In this document: in pieces, positions 1 to 8,092 of the stretch
Layout of the letters: every line of letters starts with the position of its first letter
How positions within the stretch are numbered: position 1 is the first letter of the stretch
Source: RGIG8709 sp045575975
GTDB taxonomy: Bacteria > Bacillota > Clostridia > Monoglobales > Monoglobaceae
Length of the DNA: 64,000 nt
Assembly: GCA_045575975.1 (NCBI GenBank)
Contig: JAZNFO010000067.1
Coordinates: 1-64,000, forward strand
Direction of reading: 5' to 3'
Notes under the pieces: model-generated
Told to the model about the DNA's origin: nothing
Database searches by the model: none
The model's input: the letters and a program-made list of their open reading frames with translations, nothing else
Made by a program: the position numbers and the translations under genes

Positions 1-1
1 A

Positions 2-33
2 TTGTCTTCCTAAGACCGCTTGGCCTCCGACTT
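2..33 (-). other. Sequencing-adapter remnant (BGI/MGI DNBSEQ) at the contig end
   Basis: Read on the minus strand, these 32 bases begin AAGTCGGAGGCCAAGCGGTC and continue to match the standard DNBSEQ forward adapter as I know it over the full 32 bases. They replace the recF reading frame immediately after a conserved RecF motif and bring in a premature stop. This is an assembly artefact, not genome sequence. Biological sequence starts at about base 34. Confidence 0.95.
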
Positions 34-444
34 ATCAATATTTTTTCTTCTTTTTGAAGGTCCGCCTTTCACAAGGTCTAAATATTCTGGACCAAAATAT
101 ATGGCTCCTAATTTTCCAACAAGCTCGCTTACCTTTTTTAATAGAATTTCATTAATATAAATATTTTTTCTCTTATTCTGAAAAATCTCAATTTTTGCCT
201 TATTTTCTCTGTTTCTGTCCTCAAAAAAAATTTCAATTTCTGCTTTTTCTTCACCGAATTTTATTGTTTCTGCCTCTTTTTTTGTTCTTCCCGATTTTCC
301 TGTTGAAAAAAAATAAATTCCCTCTAAAATATTGGTTTTTCCCTGAGCATTAAACCCGTGGATTATATTTAATTTTTCATCAAACTCAAAATACTGATTT
401 TCCCAGTTTCTGAAATTTTTCAGCTTTATACTTTTTATTATCAT
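34..444 (-). CDS. recF: RecF, DNA replication/repair SMC-like ATPase (N-terminal part, cut by contig end)
   Basis: RecF binds single-/double-strand junctions at stalled forks and helps RecOR load RecA. About 137 codons are present. The N-terminus MIIKSIKLKNFRNW is typical. The Walker A loop is near residues 30-37 (GFNAQGKTN), and the VKGGPSKRR segment near residue 125 is the conserved RecF motif before the coiled-coil region. The lid, signature and Walker B parts lie beyond the contig end. It starts 4 bases after the dnaN stop, the normal dnaN-recF order, so the two are presumably co-transcribed. The small S4 protein YaaA often found between them is absent. The apparent stop near base 10 is encoded by adapter sequence and should not be annotated as a real C-terminus. 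Confidence 0.93.
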
Positions 445-448
445 AACT

Positions 449-1549
449 CTAAATCTTCATTGGAAGAACAAGATATAAGAATTTTTCCCCTACTGTGGGT
501 GTTATAACCATTGGGTTTATATTTTTGTTAAATTTGATTTTTATCATTTCTTCATCAGGTGCACGAAGTGCATCTATTAAGAATGTGTTATTAAATCCTA
601 TAAGAAGATTTGCATCTCCTGTTGGAACACTTATGCTATCATCAAATGAACCCTGTGCTGTTTCACAGAAAATTCTTGCTTCATCCCCTGAAATTTTTAT
701 TTTTAAGGGTGATTTGAAGGTTTCCGAATTCATCATAAGGGAAGCTCTTTGAATTGTGTCTAAAAGCTCATTTTTTGAAATTTCAAGCTCTATTTCAAAT
801 TCCTTTGAAATTGCAGCCTCGTATTTTATAAATTCTCCCTCTATAAGACGACTCACAACTCTGTAATTTTCAAATGAGAAAACAACATTTTTTGAGTTAC
901 ATTTGATTGAAACCTTATCATTGTCCTTTAAAATTTTTGAAATTTCATTTATTGTTTTTTCAGGGATAATGATTGTCTTTTCGGGAAGATTTTCTTCTAT
1001 TTTCTCTTCTCTTATTGCCATTCTGAATTTATCAACTGCAACCATTTTGAGCTTGTTTCCCTTTATTTCAAGAAGACATCCCTTTAAAACAGGTCTCTGG
1101 TCGCTTTGAGAAACTGCAAATGAAGTTTTTGAAATCATATTTTTAAGTATATCTGTGGATAACTCAATGTCATAATCTGTATCAACCTTAACAATTTCAG
1201 GAAATTCTATAGGATCGCACCCTGCAATTTCAAACTTTGAATTTCCTCCTTTTATGGTACAACCATATGTGTTTGAAACCTCAATTGTTATATTTTCAGA
1301 TGACATACTGCGAACAATTGCAAGAAGCATTTTTGCATTCAAAACAACTCTTCCGCCCTCTAAAACATCACCCTGAATTTTTGCCTCAATTCCTATCTCC
1401 AGATCATTTCCCATAAGGGTGATTTCTCCTGACTCTTCAGCCTTAATATAAATGCCTTCCAAAACTGCAAGATTAGACTTTGCCGATGTGGCTTTTGAAA
1501 CCGTCTGAAGTGTGTCAGCAAGTAGGTTTTTAGAGCAATTTATAATCAT
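449..1549 (-). CDS. dnaN: DNA polymerase III beta subunit (sliding clamp)
   Basis: The ring-shaped processivity clamp tethers Pol III to DNA and is a hub for MutS, Pol IV and other clamp binders. The 366-residue length is the usual size for three clamp domains. The start MIINCSKNLLADTLQTVSKA, the central VSQSDQRPVLKG segment (about residues 144-155) and the terminal LVLPMKI (family LVLPMRL-type end) are diagnostic. A GAGGG ribosome binding site precedes the ATG. Directly downstream is recF. Upstream, instead of dnaA, lies an A/T-rich region with DnaA-box-like 9-mers and then a ferredoxin gene on the other strand. This is a rearrangement of the classical dnaA-dnaN order, or dnaA lies elsewhere. 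Confidence 0.98.
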   Translation of the reverse strand: MIINCSKNLLADTLQTVSKATSAKSNLAVLEGIYIKAEESGEITLMGNDLEIGIEAKIQGDVLEGGRVVLNAKMLLAIVRSMSSENITIEVSNTYGCTIKGGNSKFEIAGCDPIEFPEIVKVDTDYDIELSTDILKNMISKTSFAVSQSDQRPVLKGCLLEIKGNKLKMVAVDKFRMAIREEKIEENLPEKTIIIPEKTINEISKILKDNDKVSIKCNSKNVVFSFENYRVVSRLIEGEFIKYEAAISKEFEIELEISKNELLDTIQRASLMMNSETFKSPLKIKISGDEARIFCETAQGSFDDSISVPTGDANLLIGFNNTFLIDALRAPDEEMIKIKFNKNINPMVITPTVGEKFLYLVLPMKI

Positions 1550-1651
1550 AATTTTTCCCTCGTTTTTACCTTAAATTTTACCCTTTAATTATACCATAAA
1601 ATTTCAAAAATTTCAATCAGTTTTTTTAAAATTTTTTATGGTTTTCTGGAC

Positions 1652-1860
1652 TTTTTTATATATATAAAATATATATAATATTATTAAAGTGGAGGTAGTT
1701 GCTGTAGGGGGTGTTCAAACTGTTGAAAACTTTAATTTTTGTTTTATTATAAATGGAAATTGAGGGTTAATAAGGTGTTGAAAACTGAGATAAGTTATAA
1801 ACAGGAATGTGTATAAAAGAGAGGAAAAATTTAATCCACATTTTATTAACAGGTGGATAG
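1652..1860. other. Candidate replication-origin region: A/T-only tract plus DnaA-box cluster
   Basis: The 396-bp gap between dnaN and the ferredoxin gene holds a 37-base A/T-only tract (1652-1688), suitable as an unwinding element. It also holds five DnaA-box-like 9-mers within 66 bp: TTATAAACA 1795-1803, TGTGTATAA 1808-1816 (reverse complement TTATACACA, a full match to TTATNCACA), TAATCCACA 1832-1840, TTATTAACA 1843-1851 and GGTGGATAG 1852-1860. Adjacency to dnaN-recF fits oriC. The absence of dnaA and the existence of a second cluster near 17.8 kb leave it unproven. Confidence 0.5.
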
Positions 1861-1885
1861 CCTTAATTATGTTAATAAAAAGATG

Positions 1886-1914
1886 TTGACAAATTAAAAA
1901 AAATAATATATTAT
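1886..1914 (+). promoter_or_regulatory. Sigma-A-type promoter of the ferredoxin gene
   Basis: TTGACA at 1886-1891 and TATTAT at 1909-1914 are separated by 17 bases. They lie about 30 bases ahead of the ferredoxin start codon. Confidence 0.75.
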
Positions 1915-1945
1915 ATAAGAAAGTTATGTTAAAGAGGTGAAAAAA

Positions 1946-2116
1946 ATGGCTTATATTATCAACGATGAATGTATCGCATGCGGTGTTTGTGCAAGTGAAT
2001 GCCCTGTTTCTTGTATAGCAGAAGGAGATGGCAAATTTGAAATTGATGCAGATGCTTGCATCGATTGCGGAAACTGTGCAAGTGTTTGCCCTGTTGATGC
2101 ACCAAAGGAAGCGTAA
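1946..2116 (+). CDS. 2[4Fe-4S] clostridial-type ferredoxin
   Basis: This 56-residue soluble electron carrier is typical of anaerobic Clostridia, moving low-potential electrons between pyruvate:ferredoxin oxidoreductase, hydrogenases and similar enzymes. Two CxxCxxCxxxCP motifs are visible (CIACGVCASECP near residue 9 and CIDCGNCASVCP near residue 38), each giving four cysteines for one cubane cluster. The two halves are related to each other by the internal duplication characteristic of the family. The ATG is 7 bases after an AGAGGTG ribosome binding site. It is monocistronic: its own promoter lies upstream and a 13-bp hairpin follows. Confidence 0.97.
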   Translation: MAYIINDECIACGVCASECPVSCIAEGDGKFEIDADACIDCGNCASVCPVDAPKEA

Positions 2117-2140
2117 GCTTTTTTACTTATTAAATGATGC

Positions 2141-2173
2141 TTAAGGAGTTGTTATGTTTTAACAACTCCTTAA
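2141..2173 (+). terminator. Hairpin downstream of the ferredoxin gene
   Basis: A perfect 13-bp stem (TTAAGGAGTTGTT / AACAACTCCTTAA) has a 7-base loop. The following T-run is weak, so termination may be partial, with some read-through into rsmG 18 bases further on. Confidence 0.6.
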
Positions 2174-2191
2174 TTGTTAAGAGGATATATT

Positions 2192-2902
2192 ATGAATAAA
2201 GATATACTAATAAAGGGACTATCAGAATATGGAATTGAAGCGGATGAAACAAAAATAAAAAAATTTGAAACCTATTCTTCTCTTCTTAAAGAATGGAATG
2301 AAAAAATGAATCTCACCGCCATAACAGATGATGATGGCATTAGTACAAGACATTTTTTGGACAGTCTCAGTGCTTATTTTCTTATAAAGGATAAAGAAAA
2401 TATCAAGGTTTTGGATATTGGAACAGGGGCAGGATTTCCCGGTGTTCCTTTGAAAATTGTAAAAGACGATATAAAAATAACTCTTCTTGATTCCCTGAAT
2501 AAAAGAATTGTATTTCTCGGTGAGGTTATAAAGGAAATTGGAATAGGCGGTGCAGAAGCCATTCACGGCAGAGCAGAGGATTTTGGAAAAGATAAAAATT
2601 ACAGGGAAAAATATGACTTTGTTTTTTCAAGAGCGGTGGCATCACTGAAAGTTCTTTCTGAATATGCTCTTCCCTTTGTGAAAGAGGGAGGATATTTTGT
2701 GGCTTTAAAGGCTTTTGAAATTGATGAAGAAGTAAATGATGCAAAAGCTATGATAGGAAATCTTGGAGGAAAAATCGAAGAAATAAAAGAAATCAAAATA
2801 CCTTTTTCGGATGTTACAAGAAAAATTGTTATTATAAAGAAAATATCAAAAACTCCAAAGGAATTTCCGAGAAGCAACAAAAAAATAAAGGAGAATAAAT
2901 AA
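2192..2902 (+). CDS. rsmG: 16S rRNA (guanine527-N7)-methyltransferase
   Basis: RsmG (GidB) methylates G527 of 16S rRNA using S-adenosylmethionine. Loss in other bacteria gives low-level streptomycin resistance. The 236-residue protein shows the Rossmann SAM-binding motif VLDIGTGAGFPGVPLKI (about residues 70-86) and the family's FSRAVASLKVL segment. The start chosen is ATG 2192, preceded by AAGAGG at 2179-2184; an upstream in-frame TTG at 2174 has no ribosome binding site. The stop overlaps the mntP start by one base (TAATG), implying translational coupling. In Bacilli rsmG sits beside the noc/parAB region; here noc is 39 kb away. Confidence 0.96.
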   Translation: MNKDILIKGLSEYGIEADETKIKKFETYSSLLKEWNEKMNLTAITDDDGISTRHFLDSLSAYFLIKDKENIKVLDIGTGAGFPGVPLKIVKDDIKITLLDSLNKRIVFLGEVIKEIGIGGAEAIHGRAEDFGKDKNYREKYDFVFSRAVASLKVLSEYALPFVKEGGYFVALKAFEIDEEVNDAKAMIGNLGGKIEEIKEIKIPFSDVTRKIVIIKKISKTPKEFPRSNKKIKENK

Positions 2903-3456
2903 TGCTGACTGTTTTTTTAATAGGTCTTGGCCTTTCAATGGATGCATTTTCTGTGTCTTTAACAAATGGAATGTGTTTAGAGAGGGCAGGAATAAAGGAT
3001 GCTTTTAAAATTGCGTTTACATATGCATTTTTTCAGTTTTTAATGCCTGTTTTAGGTTTTTTTGCAGGAAATATTTTTAATGATGTTATAAATTCGGTTG
3101 ACCACTGGATAGCATTTTGTCTTCTTCTCTTTATCGGAATAAAAATGATAAGTGAGGCTTTAGAAAAAAAGGACGAGAAAGGTGAGTGCCAAAAAATAGG
3201 ATTGAAGCTCCTTTTTGTGCAGGGGATTGCAACAAGCATTGATGCCCTCGCTGTGGGGGTCAGTTTTGCAGCTCTTAAAATGCCTGTGTTTTCATCATCC
3301 TTGTTGATAGGATTAATAACCTTTGTTATTTGCTTTTTCGGAGTTTATATAGGAAAAAAGGTTGGAAATCTCCTAAACGGAAAAGCAGAAATCCTTGGCG
3401 GGTTGATTTTAATCGCCATAGGCACAAAAATTTTAATAGAACATCTAATGGGTTGA
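2902..3456 (+). CDS. mntP: Manganese efflux pump MntP
   Basis: MntP is a small inner-membrane exporter protecting cells from excess Mn2+. The 184-residue protein has six predicted membrane segments in two homologous halves. Each half carries the acidic motif expected for the metal path: GLSMDAFSVS near residue 10 and TSIDALAVGVSF near residue 112. It begins on the last base of the rsmG stop. No yybP-ykoY manganese riboswitch precedes it, because it is embedded behind rsmG, so its expression probably follows rsmG. Confidence 0.93.
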   Translation: MLTVFLIGLGLSMDAFSVSLTNGMCLERAGIKDAFKIAFTYAFFQFLMPVLGFFAGNIFNDVINSVDHWIAFCLLLFIGIKMISEALEKKDEKGECQKIGLKLLFVQGIATSIDALAVGVSFAALKMPVFSSSLLIGLITFVICFFGVYIGKKVGNLLNGKAEILGGLILIAIGTKILIEHLMG

Positions 3457-3473
3457 AAAATGATAAGTTAAAT

Positions 3474-3593
3474 CCTGCCTTTCAGTGGCTGATTTTCGTT
3501 CTTGCGGCAGAAAAAGCCTCAGTAATCCACAAAGGATTACCTGCGTTTTTTCCTTGCAAATTTCAAAAATCATCTCCCTGAAAAGACAGGCAG
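3474..3593. repeat. Imperfect palindromic intergenic repeat, family A (copy 1)
   Basis: Outer arms CCTGCCTTTCAG (3474-3485) and CTGAAAAGACAGG (near 3578-3590) enclose an inner hairpin, AGTAATCC-ACAAA-GGATTACC-type (3531-3540 region). The same architecture, with different but mutually complementary arms, occurs at 23909-24023. Shortened forms occur at about 22258-22290 and 48470-48530. A further arm fragment lies at 60925-60950. It may be a small non-autonomous element or a structured RNA/terminator family. Confidence 0.7.
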
Positions 3594-3701
3594 AACTCAT
3601 CATATTCCAACCCTGGTTGATAAATTAAATCCCGCTTTTAAGTGGGTGATTAGAAAAAGTAGGGGTCGGCGTCCCCGACGAACCGATAACAAAAAAATAA
3701 A

Positions 3702-3729
3702 CCCGAGGCCAATGCCTCGGGCAATTTTT
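3702..3729. terminator. Bidirectional rho-independent terminator
   Basis: The stem CCCGAGGC/GCCTCGGG has T-runs on both strands. It can end the mntP-side transcript and the minus-strand sugar-ABC ATPase transcript. Confidence 0.8.
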
Positions 3730-3754
3730 TTATTATTTATTGTAAGGGATATAT

Positions 3755-3851
3755 AAAATTGATTCAGAGTGCAAAAACCGAACCCTTTGGGATACCCGAA
3801 GGTGTACTATGGTACACCGAGAGGTGAGGTTTTTGTGCTGGTGACAATTTT
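3755..3851. repeat. Inverted-repeat element, family B (copy 1)
   Basis: This roughly 97-bp element has related ends: AAAATTG plus a GCAAAAACC block on the left, GGTTTTTGTGC plus CAATTTT on the right. The centre GTGTACTATGGTACACC is itself palindromic. Its left half (AAAATTGATTCAGA, then an ACCCGAAGG block) reappears in reverse orientation at the right end of the element at 39206-39448. Together with repeat A and the terminator, it fills the 403-bp gap between mntP and the ATPase gene. Confidence 0.65.
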
Positions 3852-3859
3852 ATCATTCC

Positions 3860-4972
3860 TTAGTGGATTATTGCGATTTCGGTGTCCTTATCAAAGAGGT
3901 GAATTTTGTTCACATCAAAAACAACCTTGATAGAATCGCCGTGTTTAGCAGTTGTTCTTCTGTTAACTCTTGAAATAAGAGGCAATGAACCAAGCTTTAA
4001 GTAAATGTATGTTTCAGCACCCATCATTTCTGTAAGCTCAACATTAACATCAACAATACCTTCAGGCATTGCAGCAAGGATTGCTTCATCTTCACGGATA
4101 GCTTCAGGTCTGATACCCATAATAACTTCTTTTCCGTAGTAAGGAGCAAGCTCTTCTCTGTTTCCTTTTCCTTCAGGAAGCTTAACACACAAGTCGTCGT
4201 TCTTTAAGTAAACGCCGTCTTCTCTCTTGTCTAAAGTAACATTGATAAAGTTCATCTGCGGACTTCCGATAAATCCAGCAACGAAAACATTAACAGGTTC
4301 ATCATAAAGTGTAGCAGGTGATGCACACTGCTGCATAATACCGTCTTTCATAACAACGATTCTTGAACCCATTGTCATAGCTTCTGTCTGGTCATGAGTA
4401 ACATAGATAAATGTTGTCTCAAGCTTTTTGTGAAGCTTACCGATTTCAGCTCTCATCTGAACACGAAGCTTTGCATCAAGGTTTGATAAAGGTTCGTCCA
4501 TAAGGAATACCTTTGGTTCACGAACGATAGCACGACCGAGAGCAACACGCTGTCTCTGACCGCCGGATAAAGCCGCCGGTTTACGGTCTAAAAGATGCTC
4601 AATATCAAGAATTCTTGCAGCTTCTGTAACCTTTTTCTTTATTTCGTCTTTCGGAACTTTTCTAAGCTTTAAGCCGAAAGCCATATTTTCAAAAACTGTC
4701 ATATGAGGATAGAGCGCATAGTTCTGGAAAACCATTGCAATATCTCTGTCCTTTGGTGCGACATCATTAACAAGCTTATCCCCGATATATAACTCACCGT
4801 CAGTAATTTCTTCAAGACCTGCAATCATTCTGAGTGTAGTTGATTTACCGCAGCCTGAAGGACCAACCAAGATTATGAATTCTTTATCTTCAATCTCAAG
4901 ATTGAAGTCGGAAACAGCAGATACGCCACCTTTATATGTCTTACCCAAATGTCTTAAACTTAAACCTGCCAT
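3860..4972 (-). CDS. ugpC: Sugar ABC transporter ATP-binding protein (UgpC/MsmX/MalK family)
   Basis: This ATPase subunit energises CUT1-type sugar importers. The 370-residue protein has Walker A GPSGCGKST (about residues 37-45), the Q-loop, signature LSGGQRQR (near 135), Walker B VFLMDEP (near 155), a switch His in YVTHDQTEAM, and a C-terminal regulatory TOBE/OB region from about 235. The start follows a GGAGGTC site. No permease or solute-binding genes adjoin it. An orphan member of this family commonly serves several transporters at once, as MsmX does in Bacillus subtilis, so a shared energising role is inferred. The exact symbol is a family assignment. Confidence 0.93.
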   Translation of the reverse strand: MAGLSLRHLGKTYKGGVSAVSDFNLEIEDKEFIILVGPSGCGKSTTLRMIAGLEEITDGELYIGDKLVNDVAPKDRDIAMVFQNYALYPHMTVFENMAFGLKLRKVPKDEIKKKVTEAARILDIEHLLDRKPAALSGGQRQRVALGRAIVREPKVFLMDEPLSNLDAKLRVQMRAEIGKLHKKLETTFIYVTHDQTEAMTMGSRIVVMKDGIMQQCASPATLYDEPVNVFVAGFIGSPQMNFINVTLDKREDGVYLKNDDLCVKLPEGKGNREELAPYYGKEVIMGIRPEAIREDEAILAAMPEGIVDVNVELTEMMGAETYIYLKLGSLPLISRVNRRTTAKHGDSIKVVFDVNKIHLFDKDTEIAIIH

Positions 4973-5109
4973 TTATTTGACCTCCCTAAAATAAATATCA
5001 CATTATTCGATAGCTTATTCTAACACAAAATATAAAAAGATGTAAGTAGATAATTAAACAAAATTAAAAATATTTTTTAGCTATTTTGTATAGGGCATAA
5101 AAGCAAAAG

Positions 5110-5152
5110 GACCGAAACCCCCGAAAAATCAGGGGTTTACGGTCTTTTTTTT
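5110..5152. terminator. Terminator downstream of gyrA
   Basis: The stem GACCGAAACCCC / GGGGTTTACGGTC has eight T residues on the plus side and shorter T-runs on the minus side. It sits between the gyrA stop and the ATPase promoter region and probably acts mainly for gyrA. Confidence 0.75.
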
Positions 5153-5230
5153 CATAAAAATCCGTCTGTGTAATTATTAAACAAAAAATCAAATCACAAG
5201 TAGTCTGATTAATGTAAATTTACACAAAAA

Positions 5231-7744
5231 CTAGTTTTCTGCAGGTGTTTCAGCATTTTCAGAAACATTTTCACCTGAACCGTTTTCGGCATCTATTTCC
5301 TCTTCACGGGGAACAGTTGCCATTGAAACGATTTTCACATCATCAGAAAGTCTCATAAGGCGAACGCCCTTTGTAACACGGGAGAGAGTGTTTATTTCAT
5401 CGCAGGAGAGACGGATAATGATGCCCTCCGATGTGATAAGAATAAGGTCATCATCAGGGGTTGTAAGGTCAAAGCCTGCAACATTTCCTGTCTGTTCGCT
5501 GATTTTGTAGGAGGTTGTTCCTTTTCCGCCTCTTGTCTGGGTTTTGTATTCTGTAAGATTAGTGCGTTTTCCGTAGCCTTTTTCACTGACAACAAGAATT
5601 TTTGTGTCGTCCTTCTGAATACCCATTCCCACAACGCTGTCTCCCTCTTCAAGGGTGATAGCACGAACACCTCTTGAGGTTCTGCCTAAAGGACGGACAT
5701 CCTTTTCATTAAATCTTATCATCTTTCCGTGGTTTGTGCCGATAAAGATATCATTTTCGCCGTTTGTCAGCTCAACCTTTATAAGCTCGTCACCCTCGTC
5801 AAGATTAATTGCGATTTTTCCGCCTTTTGGTGCGTTTTCGTATTCCAAAAGATTTGTTTTCTTGATAACACCGCATCTTGTAATCATTGTAAGGAAAAGA
5901 CCTTCCTGATATTCCTTAAGCGGAATCATTGCAGAAATCTTTTCCCCTGCCTCAAGCTGAAGAAGGTTAACAATTGCAGTTCCCTTTGCCTGTCTGCCTG
6001 CTTCGGGGATTTCGTAGGTCTTTAAGCGGTACATTCTTCCTGTGTTGGTGAAGAACATAATGTGAGCATGGGTTGAGGCAACAAACATGGTTTTAACATA
6101 GTCCTCTTCCTTTGTCTGCATACCGATAATACCCTTTCCGCCTCGTCTCTGGCTTCTGTAGGTGTCAACAGAGAGTCTCTTGATATATCCTCCCCCTGTC
6201 ATTGTGATAACATTGTCCTCTTCTTCAATAAGGTCTTCAATGTCAATGTCATCTGCAACAGGTTCAATGGAGGTTCTTCTTTCGTCACCGAATTTGTTTT
6301 TGATTTCGGTTAGTTCTTCCTTTATAATATCGCAAACCATCTGTTCACTTCCGAGAACCTCTGTGAGATGGGCGATTAAAGTCATAAGGTCATTATACTC
6401 ATTGTCGATTTTTTCTCTTTCAAGGCCCTGAAGTCTTGCAAGTCTCATATCAAGAATTGCCTGAGCCTGAACATCCGAAAATTCAAATCTTTCAATAAGC
6501 TTGTCCTTGGCATCGTTATAGCTTTTTCTGATTATGCTGATAATTTCGTCAATGTGGTCAAGGGCAATTCTGAGACCTTCTAAAATGTGGGCTCTTGCTT
6601 CTGCCTTTTTCTTGTCAAAAGCAGTTCTTCTTATGATAACCTGCTTCTGGAAAGAGATGTATTCATCCAGCACTTCTCTTAGGGTTAAAACCTTTGGCTG
6701 AGTCTGGTTAACAAGCGCAAGCATAATAATGCTGAATGAGTCTTCCAGCTGAGTGTATTTGTAAAGCTGATTTAAAACGATAGTTGCAGGAGCATCTTTT
6801 TTAAGCTCAACCACAATTCTCATACCGTCTCTGTCTGACTCGTCACGAAGGTCGGAGATGCCCTCCACTCTCTTTTCGTGAACAAGCTCTGCAATTTTTT
6901 CAATAAGGCGGGCTTTGTTCACCATATAGGGAATTTCGGTGATAACAATTCTCTGCTTTCCTTCTTTTATAGTTTCGATTTCAGCCTTTGCACGAAGCTT
7001 AATCTTTCCTCTTCCTGTGTGGTATGCAGCACGGATTCCGCTTGTTCCCATAATCTGTGCACCTGTTGGGAAATCAGGACCTTTGATAAATTCCATAATT
7101 TCGTCAATGGTTGCTTCGGGATTGTCAATAACATGGATAATTCCGTCAATAACCTCTGTTAAGTTGTGGGGAGGGATATTGGTTGCCATACCAACAGCAA
7201 TACCATTTGAACCGTTAACTAAAAGATTTGGAAATCTTGAGGGAAGAACGATTGGTTCTTTTCTGCTTTCGTCAAAGTTTGGCATATAGTCAACAGTGTC
7301 TTTTTCAATGTTCTGAAGAAGATGCATTGAGATTTTTGCCATTCTTGCCTCGGTGTATCTGTAAGCTGCGGCAGGGTCTCCGTCAACAGAACCAAAGTTT
7401 CCGTGTCCGTCAACTGTGGGATAACGCATAGAGAAATCCTGAGCCATACGGACAAGAGCATCATAAACAGATGCGTCACCGTGGGGATGGTATCTTCCCA
7501 GCACATTACCAACGGTGGTAGCACACTTTTTATATTCTTTTTCGGGGGTGATGCCGTCTTCATACATAGCGTATAAAATTCTTCTGTGAACAGGCTTTAA
7601 GCCGTCACGGACATCAGGCAATGCACGGGCAACAATAACGCTCATTGCATAGTCGATAAAGGATTTTTTCATTTCCTTTTCAACATCAACGGGAATAATA
7701 TTTAAGCTATCCAGGTCAAATAATTCTTCGTTTTTGTTTTCCAT
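5231..7744 (-). CDS. gyrA: DNA gyrase subunit A
   Basis: GyrA cleaves and rejoins DNA in the ATP-driven introduction of negative supercoils. The 837-residue protein starts with the usual acidic lead, then the winged-helix/tower breakage domain with catalytic Tyr130 (AYRYTEARM). Six beta-pinwheel repeats follow, including the GyrA-box-like QRRGGKG near residue 535, and the tail is acidic. The quinolone-determining region reads HPHGDASVYD: alanine at residue 91 (E. coli 83), serine at 92, aspartate at 95 (E. coli 87). gyrB is not adjacent, although it is normally paired with gyrA near dnaA in many Firmicutes. A GGATGATATGA region provides the ribosome binding site. Confidence 0.97.
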   Translation of the reverse strand: MENKNEELFDLDSLNIIPVDVEKEMKKSFIDYAMSVIVARALPDVRDGLKPVHRRILYAMYEDGITPEKEYKKCATTVGNVLGRYHPHGDASVYDALVRMAQDFSMRYPTVDGHGNFGSVDGDPAAAYRYTEARMAKISMHLLQNIEKDTVDYMPNFDESRKEPIVLPSRFPNLLVNGSNGIAVGMATNIPPHNLTEVIDGIIHVIDNPEATIDEIMEFIKGPDFPTGAQIMGTSGIRAAYHTGRGKIKLRAKAEIETIKEGKQRIVITEIPYMVNKARLIEKIAELVHEKRVEGISDLRDESDRDGMRIVVELKKDAPATIVLNQLYKYTQLEDSFSIIMLALVNQTQPKVLTLREVLDEYISFQKQVIIRRTAFDKKKAEARAHILEGLRIALDHIDEIISIIRKSYNDAKDKLIERFEFSDVQAQAILDMRLARLQGLEREKIDNEYNDLMTLIAHLTEVLGSEQMVCDIIKEELTEIKNKFGDERRTSIEPVADDIDIEDLIEEEDNVITMTGGGYIKRLSVDTYRSQRRGGKGIIGMQTKEEDYVKTMFVASTHAHIMFFTNTGRMYRLKTYEIPEAGRQAKGTAIVNLLQLEAGEKISAMIPLKEYQEGLFLTMITRCGVIKKTNLLEYENAPKGGKIAINLDEGDELIKVELTNGENDIFIGTNHGKMIRFNEKDVRPLGRTSRGVRAITLEEGDSVVGMGIQKDDTKILVVSEKGYGKRTNLTEYKTQTRGGKGTTSYKISEQTGNVAGFDLTTPDDDLILITSEGIIIRLSCDEINTLSRVTKGVRLMRLSDDVKIVSMATVPREEEIDAENGSGENVSENAETPAEN

Positions 7745-7806
7745 TCATATCATCCTTTCTATGTAAAAAAATAATGATTTTTTAATTTTAGAGGTATTTT
7801 TTTGAG

Positions 7807-7897
7807 TTTTGGGGGCAAAACCCCAAAATTTATAGCACAAAAAAAGGACTCTCCTTTAATTATTCGCCAAAATTTTGGAAAATCCTTTTTTTTAATG
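7807..7897. terminator. Tandem hairpins in the gyrA upstream gap
   Basis: One perfect stem (TTTTGGGG / CCCCAAAA, 7807-7828) is followed by a weaker AAAAAAGGA...TCCTTTTTT pairing (about 7850-7897) with T-runs in both directions. The second can end the minus-strand regulator transcript before gyrA. The first may lie in the gyrA leader. Confidence 0.5.
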
Positions 7898-7941
7898 AAA
7901 ATTTGTGTGTTAAAATGAAAATACAAAATTAACAACCCAAT

Positions 7942-8092
7942 ACTGTCTAATGTTTGATTTGCTAGACAATATTGGCTTATATAAGTTTAGACAATGTTTT
8001 TGTGAGAGTAATGACATTTTTATTGTCTAAATTTTTATTTTGTAAAGAAATCTAGACAATAACTAGACAATTTTAGACAATAACTAGACAGT
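7942..8092. repeat. Array of eight TAGACAAT-type motifs
   Basis: Copies of TAGACAAT (or TAGACAGT) occur at 7963, 7988, 8053, 8064, 8074 and 8085 in plus orientation, and at 7942-7949 and 8022-8029 in reverse. The last four start 11, 10 and 11 bases apart, putting them on one face of the helix, and the final copy abuts the stop codon of the adjacent AlbA_2-family gene. This arrangement resembles an iteron or operator array. It lies upstream of gyrA and downstream of the regulator gene. Confidence 0.8.

Noticed and set aside
10..33. C-terminal residues of RecF after the conserved KRRK motif
   Set aside because: They are encoded by the sequencing adapter, not by the genome.
2174..2191. TTG start of rsmG six codons upstream
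   Set aside because: It lies directly at the edge of the ferredoxin terminator hairpin without a ribosome binding site; ATG 2192 has AAGAGG.
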